DNA of 64,000 nt from Arthrobacter sp. SLBN-83 (GCF_006715285.1 NZ_VFMX01000001.1:2108001-2172000), one strand, 5' to 3'. Shown: positions 17,380-27,094, counted from the first letter of the stretch. Numbers and translations are program-made. The notes: a model not told the origin generated them from the sequence alone.

Positions 17380-18669
17380 ATGATCAACAGAAGGCATTTC
17401 CTTACAACCGTCGCCATTGGCACCGCATCGGCAGCAGCACTGTCGGCCTGTGGGAACGGATCCGGCTCGTCCGGCCAGACCGGCTCGGCGGACAAGCCCG
17501 TCACCATCAACTACACCTGGTGGGGTAACGACGACCGCGCCGAGCGTACCCGCAAGGCCATCGCCCTGTTCGAGTCGAAGAACCCGGACATCAAGGTCAA
17601 CGGCAACTTCACCGACTTCGCCGGCTACTGGCAGAAGCGCGCCACCGAGGCCGCCGGCGGCGGCCTGCCGGACGTCATGCAGTGGGACCTGTCCTACCTG
17701 CGCGACTACGGCCAGCGCAACCAGCTCCTGGACCTCGGCACGGTCAAGATCAACACTGACGCCTTCGAGAAGTCCCTCCTGCCCTCCGGACAGATCAAGG
17801 GCAAAACCTACGGCATCCCCACCAGCACCAACGCCTTCGCCGTCTACTACGACCCCGCCAAGCTGGCCTCCCTGGGCATCGCCGAACCGGACGGCTCCTG
17901 GACCTACAAGGAATTCAACGACTTCCTGACCCAGGTGGGCACCAAGAGCAACGGCGCCCTCTACGGCGGCACCGACTACACCGGCGTTTGGTGGATGTTC
18001 AACATCTGGCTGCGCCAGAACAAGATCGAGGCCTTCACCTCCGAGGGCAAGCTCGGCTTCAGCGAGGACGACCTGAAGAAGTGGTGGAACCTCACCGCAA
18101 ACCTGCGCGGTACGGGTGCCATCATCCCCGAGGACCGGGTGACGCAGCTGGCGCCGAAGTCGCCGTTCGGCTCCAACGCCACGGCCACCGAGGTGACCTG
18201 GGACAACTTCATGGCCGGGTACCTGGGTGACAGCGGAGCCAAGGAACTCAAGCTGGTCCCCGTTCCGTCCGATGACCCTGACAACCTGGGCCTGTTCCTC
18301 AAGCCCTCCATGCTGATGGTGGCCAGCGCCAAGACCAAGTTTAAGGACGCAGCCGCCCGCTTCATCGACTTCATGGTCAATGACCCCGAGGTGGGCCAGA
18401 TCTTCAAGACCTCCCGCGGCGTTCCCGCCTCCAAGACCCAGCGTGACGGCACCACCTTCGAGGGGACCGACAAGCTGGTGGTCGATTACGAAAAGTCCAT
18501 CGAGAAGTACCTCAAGGACGCCCCGGAGCCGCCCATCGTCGGCTTCGGCACGCTTGAATCCTCCTTCAAGCGCATTGCCTCGGACCTGAACTACGGCAAG
18601 CTCACCGTCGACGGTGCAACCGATGCCTGGTTCAAGGAAGCCGAAGACCTCATCAAGCAAAACGGCTGA
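17380..18669 (+). CDS. sugar ABC transporter solute-binding lipoprotein (probable Tat signal)
   Basis: This family 1 solute-binding protein has 429 residues. The N-terminus MINRRHFLTTVAIG has a twin-arginine-like motif, followed by a hydrophobic stretch and the lipobox LSAC, so export folded through Tat and lipid anchoring are likely. The mature region has NYTWWGNDDRAE and GYWQKRATE, paralogous to the proteins at 7,313 and 11,020. AAGGAGG lies six bases before the ATG. It is the first gene of a rightward operon with two permeases, a DUF624 protein and possibly an MFS exporter, and diverges from the GH42 beta-galactosidase. A galactoside ligand is a reasonable guess only. Confidence 0.94.
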   Translation: MINRRHFLTTVAIGTASAAALSACGNGSGSSGQTGSADKPVTINYTWWGNDDRAERTRKAIALFESKNPDIKVNGNFTDFAGYWQKRATEAAGGGLPDVMQWDLSYLRDYGQRNQLLDLGTVKINTDAFEKSLLPSGQIKGKTYGIPTSTNAFAVYYDPAKLASLGIAEPDGSWTYKEFNDFLTQVGTKSNGALYGGTDYTGVWWMFNIWLRQNKIEAFTSEGKLGFSEDDLKKWWNLTANLRGTGAIIPEDRVTQLAPKSPFGSNATATEVTWDNFMAGYLGDSGAKELKLVPVPSDDPDNLGLFLKPSMLMVASAKTKFKDAAARFIDFMVNDPEVGQIFKTSRGVPASKTQRDGTTFEGTDKLVVDYEKSIEKYLKDAPEPPIVGFGTLESSFKRIASDLNYGKLTVDGATDAWFKEAEDLIKQNG

Positions 18670-18717
18670 TCCGGCCGCCATGCCCACCCTGGTCCCCACG
18701 ACTGACGGAATGAACTC

Positions 18718-19671
18718 GTGACTTCAAGCCCAACACTGAGCAGGCGTTCGGCGTCGTCCGCCCCCGCGCAGCTTCGCACATCGAAGCGCAACGGGGCGGA
18801 CGCCCGTGCCGGCTACACCTTCCTGCTGCCCTGGCTGCTGGGATTCATTGCCCTGACGGTAGGGCCAATGATTTCCTCGCTGTACCTGTCGTTCACCAAC
18901 TACAACCTGTTCGAGCCGCCCAAGTGGATTGGCCTGGACAACTACACCACCCTGTTCCAGGACGAACGGTTCCTCCAGTCCGTGGGCGTGACCGTGGGCT
19001 ATGTGGTGTTCGGTACGCCCCTGAAGCTCGCGGCGGCGCTGGCGGTGGCCATGCTGCTGAACAGCAAGCGCCGCGGCCAGGGCTTCTACCGGTCGGCGTT
19101 TTATGCTCCGTCGCTGATCGGTGCGTCCGTGTCCATCGCGATCGTTTGGAAGGCGATGTTCGGCGATTCCGGTCCCGTGGACCAGGGCCTGTCCTTCTTC
19201 GGGATCAACCTGGGCGGTTGGGTGGGCAACCCCGCCATGACCATGCCTATGTTCATCCTGCTGACGGTGTGGCAGTTCGGCGCGCCGATGGTGATCTTCC
19301 TGGCCGGGCTCAAGCAGATTCCCGGCGAGCTCTATGAAGCAGCGTCGATGGACGGCGCCGGCCCGGTGCGGAAGTTCTTCAATATCACCTGGCCCATGCT
19401 GTCTCCGGTGATCTTCTTCAACCTGTTGATGGAAACCATCCATGCGTTCCAGATCTTCGCGTCGGCGTACATCATTTCCAACGGTGAAGGCGGCCCCGCC
19501 GGATCCACCCTCTTCTACACCCTCTACCTGTACCTGCGCGGTTTCAGCGATTTCCGGATGGGCTACGCCTCGGCCATGGCATGGCTGCTGGTGGTCGTGG
19601 TGGGCATCATCACGCTGATCTTCTTCCGCACGTCCAAGTCCTGGGTCCACTACAGCGGTGATTCACGATGA
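18718..19671 (+). CDS. sugar ABC transporter permease (MalF-like, CUT1)
   Basis: This 317-residue inner-membrane permease has six predicted spans, starting at GYTFLLPWLLGFIALTVGP. The EAA loop reads YEAASMDGAGPVRKFFNITW. It closely resembles the permease at 8,902, showing that the two transport operons share ancestry. The start is a GTG, 48 bases after the binding-protein stop, with a weak GGA upstream. It forms the channel with the MalG-like product encoded immediately downstream, whose ATG overlaps this stop. Confidence 0.94.
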   Translation: MTSSPTLSRRSASSAPAQLRTSKRNGADARAGYTFLLPWLLGFIALTVGPMISSLYLSFTNYNLFEPPKWIGLDNYTTLFQDERFLQSVGVTVGYVVFGTPLKLAAALAVAMLLNSKRRGQGFYRSAFYAPSLIGASVSIAIVWKAMFGDSGPVDQGLSFFGINLGGWVGNPAMTMPMFILLTVWQFGAPMVIFLAGLKQIPGELYEAASMDGAGPVRKFFNITWPMLSPVIFFNLLMETIHAFQIFASAYIISNGEGGPAGSTLFYTLYLYLRGFSDFRMGYASAMAWLLVVVVGIITLIFFRTSKSWVHYSGDSR

Positions 19672-20582
19672 CAACCATGGCAACCCCCACCCAGTCCACC
19701 CCGGACACCGCCCCCGCCTACAACCCGAAATCAGAGTCGGTTGGCGCCAAGCGGGCCAAGAGCGTCATTTTCCACGCCGTGGCCCTGATCCTCACCGCCA
19801 TCGTGCTCTACCCGGGCCTGTGGATGATCGCCTCGTCGTTCAAGCCCAACTCGGAAATCGGCGGGCAAAACACGTCGCTGTGGTCGAACAACTTCAGCTT
19901 CGACAACTTCGTCACGGCCATGGACGGCATCGGCGGCGTGTCCACCCTGCAGTTCTTCACCAACTCCCTGATCCTGGCCCTGGGCGCGGTGGTGGGAACC
20001 ATCCTGTCCGCGTCCGTATCGGCGTACGCGTTCGCCAGGATAAACTTCCCCGGCCGCAGCATCTTCTTCGGCATGATGATCGCCACGCTGCTGCTGCCCT
20101 TCCACGTGGTGATCATTCCGCAGTACATCGTGTTCCAGCAGCTGGGCCTGGTGGATACGTATGTGCCGCTGCTGATCGGCAAGTTCCTGGCCGCGGACGC
20201 GTTCTTCGTCTTCCTCATGGTCCAGTTCATGCGCGGCCTGCCCACGGAGCTGGATGAGGCGGCCCGGATCGACGGTGCCGGCCACGCCCGGATCTTCTTC
20301 TCCATCATGCTGCCGCTGATGAAACCGGCCCTGATCTCCACCTCGATCTTCTCCTTCATCTGGAGCTGGAACGATTTCCTGGGCCCGCTGCTGTACCTGA
20401 ACACCCCCGACAAGTACCCGCTGCCGCTGGCCCTGCGGCTCTTCGTGGACCAAACCCAGTCCTCGGACTATGGCGCCATGATCGCCATGTCCGTCCTGGC
20501 CCTGCTCCCCGTGCTGATCTTCTTCCTGATCTTCCAGCGGTACATCGTCGAAGGCGTCTCCACCCAAGGCCTCAAAGGCTAA
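19668..20582 (+). CDS. sugar ABC transporter permease (MalG-like, CUT1)
   Basis: This 304-residue MalG-type permease has six predicted spans, and its EAA motif is DEAARIDGAGHARIFFSIML. The ATG overlaps the upstream stop (ATGA), a sign of translational coupling to the MalF-like partner. It is the second channel half of the CUT1 importer whose binding protein is encoded at 17,380. As for the other CUT1 systems here, the ATPase must come from outside the window. Confidence 0.94.
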   Translation: MTTMATPTQSTPDTAPAYNPKSESVGAKRAKSVIFHAVALILTAIVLYPGLWMIASSFKPNSEIGGQNTSLWSNNFSFDNFVTAMDGIGGVSTLQFFTNSLILALGAVVGTILSASVSAYAFARINFPGRSIFFGMMIATLLLPFHVVIIPQYIVFQQLGLVDTYVPLLIGKFLAADAFFVFLMVQFMRGLPTELDEAARIDGAGHARIFFSIMLPLMKPALISTSIFSFIWSWNDFLGPLLYLNTPDKYPLPLALRLFVDQTQSSDYGAMIAMSVLALLPVLIFFLIFQRYIVEGVSTQGLKG

Positions 20583-20600
20583 AAGCAACAAAGGACGAAA

Positions 20601-21248
20601 ATGAGCGTCATGGACAGCACCACACCCGCATCCGGCCACGAACCCATCCCGGTGAACCGGTTCGCCCTGTTCTCCGAAACCCTCCTGGCAGGGGTGCTGG
20701 TGCTGGTGCTGTCCCTCCCGCTCGTCACCATCCCGGCCGCCTACGCCGCCGGGACCGCCCACCTGGAGCGGCACCTGAACGGCCGGGACGATTCCATCCG
20801 CGGCTTGTGGGGGCTGTTCAAGGCCGCCCTGCCCGGCAGCTGGAAACTTGGCATCACGACGGCGGCAGCCGCCGTCGTGATTGTCCTCAACCTTTTGCTC
20901 GCATGGGTGGGGCAGCTCCCGGGCCGCGGCCTGGTCCTTCCCGCCACGCTCATCCTTGCCGCCGGTGCCGCCATCGTGCTGCTGCGCACCGCCTCCGCCT
21001 GGTCCGACTACACAGGATCCGACAGTGCAGCCCACGTAGCCGGCGGCAAAGACACCTGGCGCCAGGCCCTCAACGCCGGGCAGGCGATCTCCCTCCGCGA
21101 CTGGACCGGCTCGCTGCTGCTCGCCGCCGCCCTGTTCTGCGCCGTCGTCTTCGTCTGGATGCTCGCCGCACTGTTCGTCGTGGTCCCCGGAACCCTCATC
21201 CTGGCCGCCGCCGCAGTAAAATTGCGCTCCGGCCGCATTAAACGCTGA
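20601..21248 (+). CDS. DUF624 (YesL-like) membrane protein
   Basis: This 215-residue integral membrane protein has four to five predicted spans. Its LSLPLVTIPAAYAAGTAHL segment matches the conserved N-terminal pattern of the DUF624/YesL family. Family members almost always sit beside CUT1-type sugar transporter genes, as here, but their biochemical role is unknown. It lies 18 bases behind the MalG-like permease gene with AAAGGAC near its ATG, so it belongs to the same operon. It is shorter and more diverged than the second DUF624 gene of the window at 27,285. Confidence 0.78.
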   Translation: MSVMDSTTPASGHEPIPVNRFALFSETLLAGVLVLVLSLPLVTIPAAYAAGTAHLERHLNGRDDSIRGLWGLFKAALPGSWKLGITTAAAAVVIVLNLLLAWVGQLPGRGLVLPATLILAAGAAIVLLRTASAWSDYTGSDSAAHVAGGKDTWRQALNAGQAISLRDWTGSLLLAAALFCAVVFVWMLAALFVVVPGTLILAAAAVKLRSGRIKR

Positions 21249-21250
21249 CC

Positions 21251-22513
21251 GTGCCGTCCCGACGCACCCGTCCAGCACAGGCAGCACCCGAACGAATCGA
21301 CCAGCCCCGCTGGTACCACCCCCTAAAACAGCACAACTACCGCCTCTTCCTTGCCATGCAATTGGCCGGCAGCCTCGGCGTGTGGATGCAGCGCCTGGCC
21401 CAGGACTGGCTGGTGCTGCAGCTGACCGGAAGCCCCGGTGCGGTGGGAGCCGCCGTCGCCCTCCAATTCCTGCCCATGCTGGTGTTGGGTCCGCTCGCCG
21501 GACTGGTGGTGGACCTCTTTCCCAAACGCCGGATCATGATGGCGTGCCAGTCCATCATCGTGCTGCTGGGCCTGGGGCTCGCGGCCTGGGCTGCCAGCGG
21601 CACCATCACCGTGTGGGTGGTCTACGCCAGCTGCGTTGCCCTGGGCGTCACCGCCGCGGTGGACCAGCCCACCCGGCAGGTCTTCGTCAACGAGGTGGTG
21701 GGCGACGCCGCGCTGCGCCCCGCCATCGGACTCAACAACGCGCTGTCGCAGCTGGGCGCCATGGCCGGGCCTGCGCTCAGCGGTGTGCTGATTGCCCAGG
21801 CCGGACCGGCCGCCGCCTTCGCCTCGAACGCGGTGATTGGCCTGGTGGTGCTGGGCCTGATCTCCGCCGTCCGCCTCCACGAACTGCACCCCGGTACGCC
21901 CGCCGAACGGGGCCGCGGGCAGGTGCTCGCCGGGTTCCGGTACGTCCGCGAACGGCCACGCCTGCTGCTCCTCATCCTGCTGGCGGGGCTGCTGGGCGCC
22001 TTCGGGATGAACGGGCCGGTGGTCCTTGCCGCGTTCGCCCAGCAGGTGTGGCACAACGGGGTGGAGGGCTTCGGCCTGTTCAACACCGTCAGCGCCGTTG
22101 GAGCCCTGGCCGGCGCGCTCCTGGCGGCCCGGCTGGGAAACATGGGCCGCAGGGGCATCGTCGCCGCGGCCGGCCTCTTCGGGCTGTCCCAGCTGGTGGC
22201 CGCGCTGATGCCCACCCTGGTGCTGTTCGTGGCCATGCTGGTGGTGGTGGGCATGATGACGTTGCTGTTCCTGACCAGCGCGGCCACTGCCGTCCAGCTC
22301 GAAGCCGGCCCCGCCATCCGTGGCCGGGTCATGGCGCTGTACCTGCCGCTCCTGCTGGGCGGCCACGCGTGCGGCGGCCTCCTGGCAGGCTGGCTGACTG
22401 AACAGTTCGGCGTCCGGACCGGCCTGGTGGCCACCGGCGCCCTGGGCATGCTTTCCGCCGCCGTGGTGGGACTACTTCTGTGGCGGCACGGCCGGCGGCA
22501 GGCCAGGGTTTAA
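21251..22513 (+). CDS. MFS transporter (DHA3/MFS_3 type exporter)
   Basis: This 420-residue major facilitator protein has 12 predicted spans. It has features of the MFS_3 branch: the N-terminal FRLF-like segment (NYRLFLAMQLAGSLGVWMQRLAQDWL), the cytoplasmic loop DLFPKRR between spans 2 and 3, and FVNEVVG. Such proteins are mainly exporters of drugs, siderophores or metabolites. The GTG follows the DUF624 stop by two bases, so it is in the same operon, and it may remove surplus sugars or toxic intermediates. Its TAA overlaps tail to tail with the TAA of the convergent rhamnosidase gene in a shared TTAA. Confidence 0.88.
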   Translation: MPSRRTRPAQAAPERIDQPRWYHPLKQHNYRLFLAMQLAGSLGVWMQRLAQDWLVLQLTGSPGAVGAAVALQFLPMLVLGPLAGLVVDLFPKRRIMMACQSIIVLLGLGLAAWAASGTITVWVVYASCVALGVTAAVDQPTRQVFVNEVVGDAALRPAIGLNNALSQLGAMAGPALSGVLIAQAGPAAAFASNAVIGLVVLGLISAVRLHELHPGTPAERGRGQVLAGFRYVRERPRLLLLILLAGLLGAFGMNGPVVLAAFAQQVWHNGVEGFGLFNTVSAVGALAGALLAARLGNMGRRGIVAAAGLFGLSQLVAALMPTLVLFVAMLVVVGMMTLLFLTSAATAVQLEAGPAIRGRVMALYLPLLLGGHACGGLLAGWLTEQFGVRTGLVATGALGMLSAAVVGLLLWRHGRRQARV

Positions 22514-25500
22514 GCCGGGGTGAAGGTCCAGGTTCCGGTGTGCACGCGGAAGTCCCCGGTGCCGCCCGCTTGATGGCCGTCCTCCCCAGCGGAAACTACG
22601 ACGGCTGCATCCGCACCCTGGTCGCTAAAGGTCCCGGGCCCCTTCAACCCGTAGGTGCCGGCAGGCAGCCGGACCGTGGCAGTGGTTCCGGGCGGGACTG
22701 TGCACTCCAGCTCCACCAGGCCGCCGCGGCGCCGCCAGTTCGCATGCACGTAACCGTTGCCCACAGGGACGCTTCCGCGGGCATGCTCCAGCCGGCACAG
22801 GGGTGGTTCGATCAGCACGTCGTTGCCACCCGGCGCGGTGTAGCGGATGCCCAGCAGGTGTTCGAGGATTTCCTTGATGACGGACGCGGACCAGGCATGC
22901 GACTGGCTGTAGTCGGTGCCGTCCTCGAGGTCCCATGCTTCCCAGGTGAAGGTGGCGCCCCGGTCCAGGAGCCGCGCCCAGCCGGGCTGGTCCTTGCTGG
23001 TGATGAGGTCCAGCACCGCGTCCGTCCTGCCCTGGCCCAGCAGGGCCCGGACCAGCCGGTGCACCGTCATGGGTCCCTGCCGCATGCCCATACCGGCGAT
23101 CCGGGCGGCATCGGCTGCCGCGTACGCAGCCCCGGTGATTTCCAGGGACAGCGGGAAGGAGGTTGCATGCTGGGAGGCGTGGGAGCTGGGCGTGCCATCG
23201 GGATGGAGCCCGTCCACCATGACCCCGTCCACCCGCAAGCGGGTCCGGATGGCGTTGGCGAGGGTGCGCGCAGCCGCGGCATAGCGGACTGCAGCGGACT
23301 CGTCCCCGGCCACACTGCAGAGCCGTGCCGTGGACACCAACGCGGAGTAGGCCTGGGCGTTGACCGTTGTCTTGGCCACGCACTCCATGTCGTAGCCGAA
23401 CCGACCCGGCGCCGGCCAATCCACGATGCCGTGCAGGTAGGGCCCGGAGCCGCCGCCCAGCCTGGTGACCAGCCCCGCCGTCGGACCTTCTGTGGGAATG
23501 TGGCGCAGCGCGTAGTCAGCCGTGTCGCGCAGGTGGGGGAGCAGTTCCCTGATCAGGTCCAGGTCCCCGGTGCGCAGGTGGTACTCCCCGGCCCATTCCG
23601 GCAGCATCAGGGAGAAATCGGGGATGTCGCGCTTGCCGTCGCCGTTGGGGTAGACGGCGTTATAACGCCCCTTTTCGCTGCTGGAAGTCCAGTAGCGGCG
23701 GGCCGACCACGCGAACTCGCGCAGCGCCTGCGCCGTGTAGGCATGCTCACCGAAAAGCGCCATGGTGGCATAGGAGATGTTGGCGGCGTCGGCCAGGAAC
23801 TGGCCCTTTTCCCGGGTGGGAGTGTCCACGAACTGCTCCTGCACCCCGTACAGGGAAGAGTCGTGGAGCAGCCCGAAGACGGCGTCCAGGACGGGATCAG
23901 AGCTGCTGAAGCTGCCTTCACCAGGATGGGCGCCGTGGACCGTAAGGGCACCCACGCGGGACACTTCTGCGGCTTCGATGCCAGGCAACTCCAGGTAGCG
24001 GAAACCCAGGTGCACCGAGGCGCGGAACTGCTGTGGCCCTGACGCCTGCGTATAGGGGAAGGACATGTCCGTGTTCTGGCTTGCGGTCTTTCCGGCGTCC
24101 ACCCTGCCGTCCGTGCGGAGGGCGTAGCCGGCCCGGAGCATCACGGTGCGGCCGGATACGCCGTCCAGGAAATCCACCTCCGGGCGGGCGGGTAGAACCT
24201 GGCCGAAGTCCGCCACCATCGTGCCGTCATCGGCAGTCAGGAACTGCCGGGGCGCCACGAACCCGCCGGCAAGGAACGTCCGGCGGGGGTGCAGCCGGGG
24301 AAAGTCCGACGACGGGTGACGGCCGGTGACCACGGCGGCAGCCGGGTCATCGGCCACGTCGAGTGACGCTGCGGCCTGCGCGTCCAGGTGTTCGACCGGA
24401 TCGCCCTCGTCGTTGCGGTAGCCGGACTGGCGGTACGGCGCCTCACCGGCGGACCAGCCTGGGCCGGAGACGAGGACATCGCGGCGGCCGTCATCGTAGT
24501 CCACGGTGAGGCGGACCAGCAGTCCCGGGACGCCTGCGGCCCGGCCCTGGCCCGGACCGTACCAGTGGAGCAGTGCCGTGACCGGAACTGTGGAGCCAGC
24601 CGGTTGTCCCGCGAGGATCTCCGTGATGTCGGCGGCGTCGTAATAGCCCTCACCGGGGTAGCCAAACGAGGTGGTGTCCAGGCACGGCGTTCCAGCCACG
24701 GAGAGCTGGGCGTGGTGGTGTGCGGCGACGTAGAGCCGCGCCCGCCGCACCGTTCCGGACAGCCGGAGCGCGGCGCGGAACAGGGTCCATTCGTCAGGCT
24801 GGCGGTGTGCCGTGGTCCGCGGCCAATCGGCCAGGCAGGAAAGGCCCTGGTCATCGTCCATGTCGAAGCGATGGTCAAACACGAGGGCTTCGGGCTGCCC
24901 GGGAGTGGTGTCGGTAAGCCGCAACTCTGCGTACTCAGCCTGGCTTCGAGGGCCCTGGTGCAAAGCAAGGACCCCCGCCTCATCCGCAGCGGCGGGCTCG
25001 TCAACCGCCAGCAGTTCCACCCCGTCCAGGGCAACCCGGATGGTCCGGCCATCGTCGCTGACGGTGAGGTTCCGCCATAATCCGGTGGCCCCCTCCCGGG
25101 CCTGGACGCGTGCCGCTGCCCTCGCCAGGATCTTGGTTTCCGGTGCAGTGGGGGAGGGGATTTCCCATCCCGGGGCGCGGCGGAGCAGCACCTGTCCGGC
25201 GGCGTCGAGTTCCACCAGCAGGCCCGTTCCGGCGCCGCTGCTGCGCAGGAGCAGCCCGGCGCGGCCCATCACGGGACGGAGCCTCGCTTCAAGCCGGAAG
25301 CTGCTCAGTACAGGGGAGGGAAGGGGCAGGAACGGCGACCCAGCCACGCGGAGCGCCCGGTTGAGGATCTCCAGCGGCGCCCGTCCACCCGGGGCGCGGC
25401 CCATCCAGCCGGCCTGCCAGGAGTTGTCAGCGAGGCCGGTACTGAACGGCTGCAGGTCTGACCAGGGCCCCGGAACACCGGCTGCGTCCATAATGCGCAC

Positions 25501-25824
25501 CCGCCACGTGTAGTCCGTGTCGTCCTCGAGTTGGGGTCCGCCGTAGGGAATACCGCGCTGGGCGGCGGATGCCACCTGTCCGGAGCTCCACACAACGCCG
25601 CCGTGGACGTCACGGACCTCGAGCTCATGGCCCGTCTGCCGTGCAAGGGCAGGGTCGCCGTCGTCATCCTGCCGCAGCTGCCATTCGAACACAGGGGACG
25701 GGGCCGCCGTCAGGCAGTGGGCAAGACCGTCCGTCAGGAGGTTGGCGGCGTACAACTGGCCCGGGCTCCGTGGCTGGGTTGGATTCCCGGTTGCTGCCTC
25801 CTTCAGTCCCGCCTGGTCCACCAT
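22510..25824 (-). CDS. GH78 alpha-L-rhamnosidase
   Basis: This 1,104-residue family 78 glycoside hydrolase lacks a signal peptide, so it is probably cytoplasmic. Several N-terminal beta-sandwich domains, one resembling a rhamnose-binding module (about 180-560), precede the (alpha/alpha)6 catalytic barrel from about residue 600. The barrel has PTREKGQFLAD (about 667), the family acid region, and a downstream TWEAWDLEDGTDYSQSHAW (about 960) with the second catalytic glutamate, followed by a C-terminal beta domain. It releases terminal L-rhamnose, which the rha genes at 35,376-40,496 can then degrade. Its ATG overlaps the stop of the upstream Gfo/Idh/MocA gene (ATGA), so the two form an operon. 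Confidence 0.94.
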   Translation of the reverse strand: MVDQAGLKEAATGNPTQPRSPGQLYAANLLTDGLAHCLTAAPSPVFEWQLRQDDDGDPALARQTGHELEVRDVHGGVVWSSGQVASAAQRGIPYGGPQLEDDTDYTWRVRIMDAAGVPGPWSDLQPFSTGLADNSWQAGWMGRAPGGRAPLEILNRALRVAGSPFLPLPSPVLSSFRLEARLRPVMGRAGLLLRSSGAGTGLLVELDAAGQVLLRRAPGWEIPSPTAPETKILARAAARVQAREGATGLWRNLTVSDDGRTIRVALDGVELLAVDEPAAADEAGVLALHQGPRSQAEYAELRLTDTTPGQPEALVFDHRFDMDDDQGLSCLADWPRTTAHRQPDEWTLFRAALRLSGTVRRARLYVAAHHHAQLSVAGTPCLDTTSFGYPGEGYYDAADITEILAGQPAGSTVPVTALLHWYGPGQGRAAGVPGLLVRLTVDYDDGRRDVLVSGPGWSAGEAPYRQSGYRNDEGDPVEHLDAQAAASLDVADDPAAAVVTGRHPSSDFPRLHPRRTFLAGGFVAPRQFLTADDGTMVADFGQVLPARPEVDFLDGVSGRTVMLRAGYALRTDGRVDAGKTASQNTDMSFPYTQASGPQQFRASVHLGFRYLELPGIEAAEVSRVGALTVHGAHPGEGSFSSSDPVLDAVFGLLHDSSLYGVQEQFVDTPTREKGQFLADAANISYATMALFGEHAYTAQALREFAWSARRYWTSSSEKGRYNAVYPNGDGKRDIPDFSLMLPEWAGEYHLRTGDLDLIRELLPHLRDTADYALRHIPTEGPTAGLVTRLGGGSGPYLHGIVDWPAPGRFGYDMECVAKTTVNAQAYSALVSTARLCSVAGDESAAVRYAAAARTLANAIRTRLRVDGVMVDGLHPDGTPSSHASQHATSFPLSLEITGAAYAAADAARIAGMGMRQGPMTVHRLVRALLGQGRTDAVLDLITSKDQPGWARLLDRGATFTWEAWDLEDGTDYSQSHAWSASVIKEILEHLLGIRYTAPGGNDVLIEPPLCRLEHARGSVPVGNGYVHANWRRRGGLVELECTVPPGTTATVRLPAGTYGLKGPGTFSDQGADAAVVVSAGEDGHQAGGTGDFRVHTGTWTFTPA

Positions 25825-27029
25825 CAGCAGGCCTGCACATCAAAAGACACCGGAGCGGATGCAGCCCAGGGCAGCCCCAGTTCGCTGAAGGTGGCATGCT
25901 GCCGGACTGCTTGCTCCAGGGCTTCCTCGATGCCCTCCACGACAGCGTGCGCCGCGTCCCCCCCACCCTCCCAACGGATGTAGGCGGGATCGATGGGGGT
26001 GGGGAGCGGTGCTGTGCGGACTGCTTCCAGCACCAGCATGAAGGCGCCGCTGTCCTCCAGGCTGCTGATGAGCGGAACATCCTGGGCACGGTGGGCCAGG
26101 AGGTTCTCCGTCAGGTCGTCCCGGCCAAACGTTTCCTCCGTGCGCCCTGCCGCGCCCTCAACCATGAGCCGGTCCTCGGTGTAGTGGAAAACGGCGGTGC
26201 CGGCAGAGCCATGGAGAGTCACGTAGGGCTCAACGGACTCCGAGGCGCAAATGGTCAGGGCACAGGTAATGGGCAGGCCGGCCGCCGTGCGGATCCGAAT
26301 CACGGAGGTGTCGTCAGATTCGATGTCGTTGGCGCGGTACAGTTCCGTTTCCACAGACGCCACGTCGGCCGTGGTGCGCGCCCCGGCAATCCGGAGGGCG
26401 GTTGCCACGGCGTGCGCCAGCGGGTTGGTGGCCACGCCGTCCACCACGTCCACGCCGTTGATCCTGCGTTTCCCGGCCCAGCGGGAGCGCTTGTAGTAGG
26501 CCCGGTCCCGGACCCAGCGGCCTGTGGCGGAGATGCCTTCCAAGGTTCCAATGGTTCCGGCGGCCAGCAGCTCCTCGATGGCCTTCAGGGCGTGCGAGCC
26601 GAGGCTTTGGAAGCCGATCTGGACTCCGTGGCCCGACACTGCGGCGGCTTCGCGCAGCCTGTTGAAGTCCGCAAGGGAGGCGACGGGCGGCTTCTCCAGA
26701 TACAGTTCCGCGTCCGTGGCCAGGGCGGCCAGGGCCAGCGGGGCATGGGTCTGGATGGGCGTGGCAACGATGACCAGGTCCAGGTCCCGGGTTGCCCTGA
26801 GGAGGTCATCAAGGCCCGGGTAAACAGCGGTCGACGGCGGCAGGGCACCGGGTGCTGGTGGCTGCGGGTCCGCCACGGCAACAAGGTCAATGCGGCCGCC
26901 AGCCTGGAGCCGTTCGAGGTTCCGGAGGTGGTGGATGCCAAAGCCGTGTACCCCCACCAGCGCAACCCTTGCCGCCGGCGTAATGGTTGTTCCGGCCTCG
27001 CTGCCGGCGGCTTTCATTGCCGTTTCCAT
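25824..27029 (-). CDS. Gfo/Idh/MocA family oxidoreductase
   Basis: This 401-residue NAD(P)-dependent sugar oxidoreductase has a Rossmann motif in VALVGVHGFGIHHL, EKPP at the cofactor/catalytic lysine position (about 121-124), and a C-terminal substrate domain. It is strikingly similar along its length to the N-terminal half of the fusion at 4,061-6,100 (for example shared ATPIQTHAPLALAAL, FQSLGSHAL and YKRSRWAGKR-type segments) but lacks the DUF6807 part. It heads a leftward operon with the GH78 rhamnosidase, so it may act on a sugar released by that enzyme. GGAG precedes the ATG. A LacI-type site lies 66 bases upstream. Confidence 0.92.
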   Translation of the reverse strand: METAMKAAGSEAGTTITPAARVALVGVHGFGIHHLRNLERLQAGGRIDLVAVADPQPPAPGALPPSTAVYPGLDDLLRATRDLDLVIVATPIQTHAPLALAALATDAELYLEKPPVASLADFNRLREAAAVSGHGVQIGFQSLGSHALKAIEELLAAGTIGTLEGISATGRWVRDRAYYKRSRWAGKRRINGVDVVDGVATNPLAHAVATALRIAGARTTADVASVETELYRANDIESDDTSVIRIRTAAGLPITCALTICASESVEPYVTLHGSAGTAVFHYTEDRLMVEGAAGRTEETFGRDDLTENLLAHRAQDVPLISSLEDSGAFMLVLEAVRTAPLPTPIDPAYIRWEGGGDAAHAVVEGIEEALEQAVRQHATFSELGLPWAASAPVSFDVQAC

Positions 27030-27094
27030 GGTTCTCCGTTCTGGCCTGCAGCACCATCAACGGGTGCCAGCGTCTGAGGCGCCAGCATTAAGGC

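Noticed and set aside
15190..18699. Leftward open frame of 1,169 codons extending past the GH42 start
   Set aside because: Only the part up to 17,205 has family similarity and a ribosome binding site; the rest runs antisense to the binding-protein gene and is a GC-rich shadow.
19731..21287. Leftward 518-codon open frame
   Set aside because: Antisense to a permease and a DUF624 gene; no start signal and no recognisable domain.
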